Position numbers and translations under genes: made by a program. From Chromera velia (taxonomy: Eukaryota > Sar > Chromeraceae): DNA of 52,065 nucleotides. The stretch is taken from contig JAHBMJ010000091.1 of assembly GCA_018398765.1 (NCBI GenBank), positions 5,001 to 57,065 of the forward strand. Direction: 5' to 3'. Shown here piece after piece: positions 45,629 through 52,065 of the stretch; within the stretch, counting starts at the first letter, position 1; every line of letters begins with the position of its first letter. The notes under the pieces were generated by a model, which did no database searches, was not told where the DNA came from, and saw nothing but the letters and a program-made list of their open reading frames with translations.

Positions 45629-46065
45629 TAAGGATCTGTATTATATGCTTAATTAAGCTGCATACCACTGATGCCAGTACTTAATGAACTCCCCTAGAAC
45701 TCTCCGGATATTTTATGCAAGTACTATGAATATTAAACTTTATAGAGAAGTAACCTCAGATTCTAGCTATATAAGATTCGGCCCTAGATTCGATCGGCCC
45801 CGGTATATTAAACTACAGATAGACATAGCGGGAAGGCCCTAGGGCGGAACATATCAATCAATCAATCAAACTCTAGATTAAACTGCTTTAATAGTAAACT
45901 GCATGCATGGGACTCTCAAAAGTTTTCTTAAAATTTCTTTTAATATAGATTCAGTAATTAACTATATATCATTACATATTAATGATGTACACTGCAGTCT
46001 AGACTGCAGTGAGCTATAGATAGTCTACACACATTGTAAACTTGAATAAGTTAAAATAACTTTGG

Positions 46066-46067
<2 letters not shown>

Positions 46068-46107
<40 letters not shown>

Positions 46108-46154
46108 ACACAGACACACACTCGCACACGCACACGCGCACACAGACACATGCA

Positions 46155-46191
<37 letters not shown>

Positions 46192-46200
46192 CACACACAC
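46068..46200. repeat. (CA)n array
   Basis: A CA dinucleotide array with GACA and CGCA interruptions. Confidence 0.95.
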
Positions 46201-46205
46201 ACCAA

Positions 46206-46303
46206 TGGGGGGAAACTGCATTTAATTAAGATCGGTTCCTAGCACGTCCGCCTCACTCTTAACCTTCCATCCGTCTACGCAACAAAGCAACACCCCTGGC
46301 TAC
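46206..46303 (+). repeat. dispersed repeat, copy B
   Basis: Matches 20063-20164 in several blocks, notably GTTCCTAGCACGTCCGCCT and CTGGCTAC. It is flanked on both sides by CA arrays. Confidence 0.7.
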
Positions 46304-46308
46304 ATTGC

Positions 46309-46310
46309 CA

Positions 46311-46353
<43 letters not shown>

Positions 46354-46490
46354 ACACACTCACACACTCACACACTCACACACTCACACACACACTCACA
46401 CACTCACTCACACACTCACTCACCTAGACACTCACACGCACACGCACACGCACACGCACACACTCGCACTCGCACACGCGCACACACGCG

Positions 46491-46534
<44 letters not shown>

Positions 46535-46588
46535 CTCTCACTCACTCACTCACTCACTCACTCACTCACTCACTCACTCACTCACTCA
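46309..46588. repeat. (CA)n/(CACT)n/(CACG)n array
   Basis: About 280 bp of CA-based repeats changing to CACT units at the right end. Confidence 0.95.
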
Positions 46589-46987
46589 CAAGCTAGCACA
46601 CACTTGAATTCAGATGGAAGCGAATTTGAAGTCGATGCTTCGACCAATCAGTTCAATGGATTGAGATCGTTGAGTTCTGTTTCAATGTGACAGCGAGTAA
46701 CGATTCTAGAGAATTTCTTTTCGGCTGGGGAGTGCAGACTTGACGTATACAAACTGCACCATGCACGCGTGTCCAGAGAGCTCGCCCGCAGCATTTCGCG
46801 GAAGTTACTTTGTACCTTCGCGGTCTGTCGGTTTCGAAACTCTTTCCGTGTTTAAGAGGATCGGGACCCGTTCAGTCGCTTTCCAGTTTTGTTTCATCTG
46901 CATGGTCATTCAGCTCGCACTTGTTCCTTTCTCCGTCCCCTTCCTCTGTGAACGTTTCGCTTTTGAAGACAACGACCAGTCGGTCGT

Positions 46988-47812
46988 TTAACCGCAGCAG
47001 CCCTTGGACTTCTTGACGGGCATGGGGGCGTCACGCTGGGGGGGGGCGGCGGGGGGGGCACCAGGGGGGCCGTAGCCGGCAGCAGGAGGTCCCTGGGGGT
47101 ACTGCTGGGGGTAGGGGGCGGGGGCGGTGTAGGCGGGCTGGGCGTAGTAAGAGGGGTCGTACTGCTGGTAGCCACCGTAGGCATACTGCACAAGACAGAT
47201 TCACAGGAGGGGATATACACGATTGACAAGCGAGCACACGGTATGGAGAGCTAGAGTGGAGACCACTGATAATCTGCAAGACGGATCAAAGGTGGGAGAT
47301 GAATGAATGAATGACTAAGCCGGTGGAGCCGAGCTCCTGGCAGTCCATGTCATGCAAGGCAGAAGGAAGGCAGAAGAGCACAAGTGGTCATGTAGGTAAG
47401 TTGTTGCGCAACGTTGTGCACAATCTGGTAGACGGGACAGAAACGTGCACAAGAAAGGAGAGAGGCAACTGACGGGATCATAGGTGGTGGGGGCAGCATA
47501 AGTGGCGGGCTGGAGGTAGCCAGCGTCGTAGGTGGGGGCTCCGTAGGTGGGAGCGGCGTAAGCGTATCCACCTGCGGACAGAGGTCAAGAGGTTGGACAA
47601 GGATGCAAAGGTTGAACCACTTGCGGCAGACAAGGACTGACACATAACGACCACAAGGAAGACAGCAAAAGGTTTCTGGAAAGGCCTTTGAAGTTTGGAA
47701 CAAAGTCGGTCAACGCTGGGTGAAGTGGAGGGAGACCCTGGGAGGGCTGCGCGAAGGTGAGACACTACAGAGAGATGAGCGTCTGTTTGCGCTTACCGGC
47801 GTAGGGATCCAT
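46988..47812 (-). CDS. Pro/Tyr/Ala-rich small protein with Cys-Cys tail, three exons
   Basis: Exons: 47812-47797, 47571-47474 and 47185-46988; 103 aa with matching phases. Exon 1 encodes only MDPYA plus one base. The protein is a Tyr/Pro/Ala/Gln low-complexity chain (GGYAYAAPTYGAPTYDAGY, YGGYQQYDPSYYAQPAY, PQQYPQGPPAAGYGPPGAPP). It ends PMPVKKSKGCCG. The basic cluster next to two cysteines at the very end resembles lipid-modified membrane anchors, but no standard CAAX box is present. Such YP-rich sequences are common in condensate-forming or membrane-skeleton proteins. Function unknown. The codons are strongly GC-rich. It shares a 667-bp upstream region with the CRT-like gene. Confidence 0.75.
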
Positions 47813-48479
47813 TTTGAGGTTGAAGAGTGAAAAGAAGGCTTGGACGGTTCCTGTTCGGCTGTGAGTCACTTGGGTTTTCTTTGCTTGATGGAAGTGTGAC
47901 AGAGGAGGTTGCCTTCTCAAACGCTCAGTTGTTGTGAAGTCGTTGTCGGTCGATCGGTCGCGACGCAGATCGACCGACTCGCGACGCGTGCACGCACGTA
48001 ATACGGGGGCCACGTCAATACAGAAAAATGAAATAATGGAATTTGTATCAGTCTCTGCATGTATGTCGGAAAATAATTATTTAAAAAAGAATTTATATAA
48101 TAAATTGCGTATATATTCCTTTGAGGGCATGCCGTGGCCACTCATGTTCGGGCAGCGAAATGATGCCGCGAAGTGATCCAAAATCACGCACAAGTGGTTT
48201 TGGAGACGGATCCAAGCAAGACGTCGTGCAGAAATTCAAAGGTCAGTCACGAGGCTCAAAGATCTGCAAGACAGCACTGTGGACGAGCTATGGTTGCATA
48301 GCAGCTGCAGCTTGTTTCAGCGACTCGTCTCACGACCTTTTACTCGAAGTGGCATCGAAAGAAACGTGAGAGTAACGGGAAAGTGTCCTCAACTTGGAAC
48401 AGCACGGATTCACGCCTGTCCCAAAAGAGATAGGTATCAGTCGGCGAAGCAACGCCGAGAAGGAAGAAAAAGGTCCACG
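47813..48479. promoter_or_regulatory. bidirectional promoter region, Pro/Tyr protein / CRT-like
   Basis: 667 bp between divergent start codons, including GATCGGTCG-type short repeats near 47945-47990 and an AT-rich stretch near 48060-48120. No defined element is recognised. Confidence 0.35.
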
Positions 48480-51400
48480 ATGATGAAGGCCAAGGGAAAC
48501 CGTGTGGCGAATCAGGATCTGGAGGAGTCTCTCCTTCCGTCTGATCCTCAGGGAAAGCAGGCACCTGAACTGAAAGTGAACGTGGCGCCTGCCGTTGTTG
48601 GAGAAACGGAGAGGGAAGATGGAAACGAGCATTCGAAGAGCAAGCAGGGGGGCCTCGTCGGAGCGATTACGAGAAGTTGCAGGGGTGACAATCTTCTCCT
48701 GGCGCTTTACACTCTTGGTCTTTTGTTTACTTCTGTCGGAAATTCTGTCTTCTTCAAGAAGATGTCAGTGGTGAGAAGCTGCAGACAAGGGCCGGGCGGC
48801 CGTCTCGCAGAGGCTGTCATGTTGCTTCGTGTACCTGCCCGACATTCCTTCACGCTGCACCAACCTATTTTTGTCCACCGGAACCTGATTTACCAATGGA
48901 ACGTCTGTGCGCACCGCTTTCCAGTTGTGACTTTTTCACTGCCCTTCCCCCCCAGGGGTACTTCCCCTCCTACCCCTCTCGCAAAGCACTATGCTGATTC
49001 CAACAGCCGTTTGCCTTTTTTACGGGCTCCCGCCGCCGGCTGATTGAATCATTCGCGTGGTCACACACCTTCACCTTCTTCCTGCCCTTCTGCCCCTTCC
49101 TCCCCTCTGCCCCTTCCTCCCCTCCTTTCCCCCTCTTCCCTTTCCTTTCCCCTTCATCCCCCGCATCCGGCTTCACTTCTTTTTTTTCTTCCTTCCCTTC
49201 TTCCCCCATTTCTTGCATCCTTTCCTTCTCTTCCTCTCTTCTTCCCGCCTTTCTTCCTTGCTTTCTTCCTCCCTTCGTTCGCTTATATTCATTCATTCTT
49301 TCCTCCTCTCTTTCCTTCTTTCTTTTCTCTTTCTTTCCGTCACTGTCTCCTGAAGCTTTCCGTGCTTTCGTTCTTTTTCTTTCTTCTTCCTGTTCCGTAT
49401 TGATCCCCTGGTTCCTTCTTCTGTTAAAAATTTCAGTGACGCCCCCACTGCCCTCTATTTCGACCGGTTGTTTCGGTTTCGGAATCGTCCTCCCGTGTTT
49501 TACCTGCAGGACAAACGCAATGCCTAACTACTCGTTCTTCCTCAACCAGCTGACCTCGACGGTGTATATTCCCATCTTCTTCAGTTTGATCTGGTATGCG
49601 GACTTCTCGGGCAAACTGAGCGAGGTCCGCCTCATATATCCCTGCCTTGTTGTGGCCTGGCCTTTTTGTTCTGCTGCACTGGCTCAGAAGGCGCATGGGG
49701 GGATCTTGTTGCTTCCAGAAAAGTTTTCCTTCCCGTGTTTTCTCCCTCTCAATCCCTTCAATCCCTGTGCATGGCTGCTCCTCTCCGTCGTCCCTCTCTA
49801 TGTACGCTTTCATGTCTTCCTGAAACGTCTGTCGATCGTTGCCCGCGGGGCTCTTTTTAGGGAGGGACCTGTGTGCGTGAGGGCGTGTGTGTGTGTGGAT
49901 GTGTGCATGCGTGCACCTGTCATGCTTGTCTTCCTCCGTCATGATGGAACACGAGAGTTGATGGATGTCTGCTGCATCGATGCAGGAGGAAAAGAAGTTC
50001 CCGAAGTCCAGATTCCTCGCCCTGGGGGCTCTGGACGCTCTTGCGGGAATCTGCATGCTCTTCGGGGGCGTGCATACTGCAGGAACACTGCAGGTGCGTT
50101 CGTGGGTTCGTGCTTTGCGGTTTCGCCTTGCTGACCTTCGTCGTTTTGCTCCTTGGCGTCCCCGAGTCCCTGTCTCCTGCCCGTTTTCGCTTCCTTTCCT
50201 CCCTGCGTTCCTGTGATCTTTGCATAGGAGGGGAAACAAGATGAGAGAGATCTGGTCTGAATTTCCCCCTCTTCGCGCTTTCTTGCAGGTCGTGTTCCAG
50301 CAGCTGACCATTCCTGTCACTCTGATTGCGTCGGGTCTCCTCCTTCGGGCGAAGTCAGTCAGTCAATTTGCCTCTCTGTCTGTGTGTCTGTCTGTCTGTG
50401 TGTCTGGGTGTGTGTCTGGGCGTGTGTCACCCTGTCAATCAGAGGAAAGGAAGAGATGGGTTCAACGGGGGCATTTGGTTGTACCTCTGTTCACTTATTC
50501 TTTCTGTCAGTACGCGTTGGTTGTCTTGCAGGGAATGGAAGGAAGCAAACGGCGGGTAGATCAGCCAAAGATCAACAATGAGCTGGTTACCGCGTTCTCT
50601 TTCTGTCCGGCCCCCGGCTCCTGTTCATGCAGGTATCACTTGTGGCAGATTCTGGGGGCGTTAGTGATTCTTGGTGGCGTTGTGGTTGTACAGCTGCCCG
50701 TGATTCTCGGGTGGGATTCGTCAGGGGACGCGTTTGCAGGGAACTCCACGACGTTCAACATCATCTTCTCCCTCTCGGCCGTGGTCGGTCAGCCGAAGGA
50801 AGGGCTTGGAGACTCCGACAGATACACATGTGCTCTCTCTTCTGCCCCTAGCTCTCTTTTTGGAACTCACTCGTTGTAGTGCTCATTATCCGTGTCCGTG
50901 AAAGGCTTCGCTCCCCCATGAGGCACACGCGTGTGTAGTCTGTGTCTGTCTCTCTGTTCTGCCCCCGCACCCCCATCTCTGTTCGATCTCCGGTCGTTTC
51001 CATTCATTTTTCTTTTCTTTTCTTCTCTGCAGCCCATGGCGCTGTCCTCGGTATTCAAGGAGGTTGCCTTCAGGGGTGTGTCTCTTGACGTGAACCTCCT
51101 CCAGGGGTGGGTTGCCTTCTGGCAGGTGTTGATCGGTTTTGTTCTCCTTCCCCTGAACACGCTTCCCTTCTTGGAGGATCAGAAACTCGAGTGGAAGGAT
51201 ATCCCGGAATCTCTATGGGGAGGCTGCAAGTGTCTCTTCGCGGGCGTCAACACTTACGGGGAGGTGAGTTGGTTTCTTCAGAAAGCAACTTCGGTATGCT
51301 TTCCGGTAAACAGTTGAAGGTGCCTGTTGTACATCGAATTGGTCCTCTTTTTATTTCTGCCCTTTTCTCTGTCTTTCCCTTCAAAGAAACGGGAAGCATT

Positions 51401-52065
51401 TTATTTCGATCGACTCCCGCGCGCGTGGGTGCAGGGGGGAAAGGCATGCGGTGGACCTGATCAGCACCCATGCGACGCTTGTGGGGCCGCGTGGATTCCT
51501 GTGGTCGTGTACCTGGCCTTCAACGTCGGGTACAACGTGTTCATGCTCCTCGTGATCAAATACGGCAGCGCTACTCTGTCCTTCCTTGTCGCAACCCTGA
51601 GACTCCCCCTGTCCTCCTTCGCTTTCTACGCCCCTTTCATCATGGTCAGTGCATGGAAGGGGTCAGGGAGGGACGAGGCTGCTGTCTGGTTGAATCATGG
51701 GAATGAAAATCGTGTAAGGGCGAGCTCGGGATTCGAAAGCGACCCCTTCTGAGTAAGAGGGCCTGCATCCTCTCTTGAAACTTCGGAATTTGTGTTGGGG
51801 GTTTTAGTGGAGTGTGGGATGTTGTATGGTGCTGATCCTTGTCGCCTTTTCCCATTTTGACTTTACTTCCGTCCTTCCGCTTTTTGTTTGTGTTTGCTCG
51901 CAGGGTGACGACGCCCAGGAGTTTCAGTGGACTGACTTGGCGGGTCTGGCGGTGCTTCTGATTGGCCTCGTCCTCTACAGGTAGGTAGGTCTGTTTGTGC
52001 GTGTGGGGGGAGGGGGGGAATGCATGATGCGTGGGTTTGGGGGGGGGGGGGGAATGCCCGGGGGG
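48480..52065 (+). CDS. CRT-like (chloroquine-resistance-transporter family) carrier, 3' end beyond window
   Basis: Exons: 48480-48763, 49510-49624, 49986-50093, 50289-50353, 50633-50783, 51033-51263, 51435-51644 and 51904-51980; then a GTAGGT donor, with the C-terminus outside the window. Phases agree; 413 residues are visible. It is a drug/metabolite-superfamily carrier with about ten helices. It matches the apicomplexan CRT family in order: SVGNSVFFKKM, NYSFFLNQLTSTVYIPIFF, FLALGALDALAGICMLFGGV, a KYHLWQILGA start to helix 5, FNIIFSLSAVPMALSSVFKE, LNTLPFL, and the luminal cysteine loop ACGGPDQHPCDACGAAW. The apicomplexan protein sits on the digestive vacuole and moves peptides and amino acids; plant relatives are plastid-envelope thiol carriers. 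The N-terminus is a 60-residue polar cytosolic tail without a signal peptide. The site in this alga (vacuole or plastid) is unknown. Confidence 0.9.

Larger units (their letters stand above)
44580..46987. other. AT-rich intergenic region with a MITE and CA arrays
   Basis: No gene is recognised. It contains a MITE-like element at 45076-45628, a dispersed repeat copy at 46206-46303, and long CA/CACT microsatellites. Inside the MITE, segments such as ATTAATTCAAACYATCACTTTTAG occur two to three times. Confidence 0.5.

Noticed and set aside
46740-46991. 83-codon + frame next to the Pro/Tyr gene
   Set aside because: It overlaps the 3' end of a well-supported minus-strand gene and has no splice or homology support.
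1-52065. tRNA, rRNA, CRISPR array or riboswitch
   Set aside because: None found by reading both strands. Regular short repeats here are microsatellites without unique spacers.

Overview
The window looks like nuclear DNA of a photosynthetic alveolate, most probably a chromerid such as Chromera velia. This is an inference from content, not a database match. Most genes are split by many GT-AG introns of about 150-750 bp full of microsatellites, and the spaces between genes are AT-rich. Several points fit an alga close to the apicomplexans. A protein closely resembles the apicomplexan chloroquine-resistance transporter (CRT). FabZ has a signal peptide followed by a Phe-containing cleavage motif typical of complex red plastids. 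There is also an EngB GTPase, an eukaryotic ALG7, a GDP-fucose transporter and an LRRC51-type protein.

Layout, left to right: ALG7 (+, 481-6512, 15 exons rebuilt by homology and intron phase); a small membrane protein (-, 7582-9070); a secreted CAP/SCP protein (+, 9813-10448); 3.5 kb of AT-rich DNA with a perfect 161-bp tandem duplication; an OTU-type cysteine protease (-, from 13962) whose last exon carries two compensating frameshifts in homopolymers; a 129-aa unknown gene (-, 16353-17733); a GDP-fucose/nucleotide-sugar transporter (+, 18620-19939); a predicted 984-aa acidic Ser-rich protein (-, 20776-26155); EngB (-, 26172-28831); a 943-aa single-exon protein of about 37 Cys-His repeats (+, 29561-32392); an LRRC51-like protein (-, 33928-37200); FabZ (+, 37771-38412); a 570-bp CTTT array; a secreted coiled-coil protein (-, 40512-41226); a TrmB-like tRNA methyltransferase (+, 41842-43782); a 121-aa protein with an 11-nt microexon (+, 43806-44579); an AT-rich tract with a 553-bp MITE-like element; a Pro/Tyr-rich protein with a KKSKGCCG tail (-, 46988-47812); and the CRT-like transporter (+, 48480 to beyond the window end).

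The genes do not form a pathway. They are unrelated housekeeping, organelle and lineage-specific genes. Neighbours are often head-to-head (EngB/repeat protein, LRRC51/FabZ, Pro-Tyr protein/CRT) with 570-730 bp between start codons. Two same-strand pairs are almost touching (16 and 23 bp). I saw no rRNA, tRNA, CRISPR or intact autonomous transposon. Recurrent themes are about 50-bp tandem duplications inside introns or across splice donors, and TCAG microsatellites growing out of GTCAGT splice donors.
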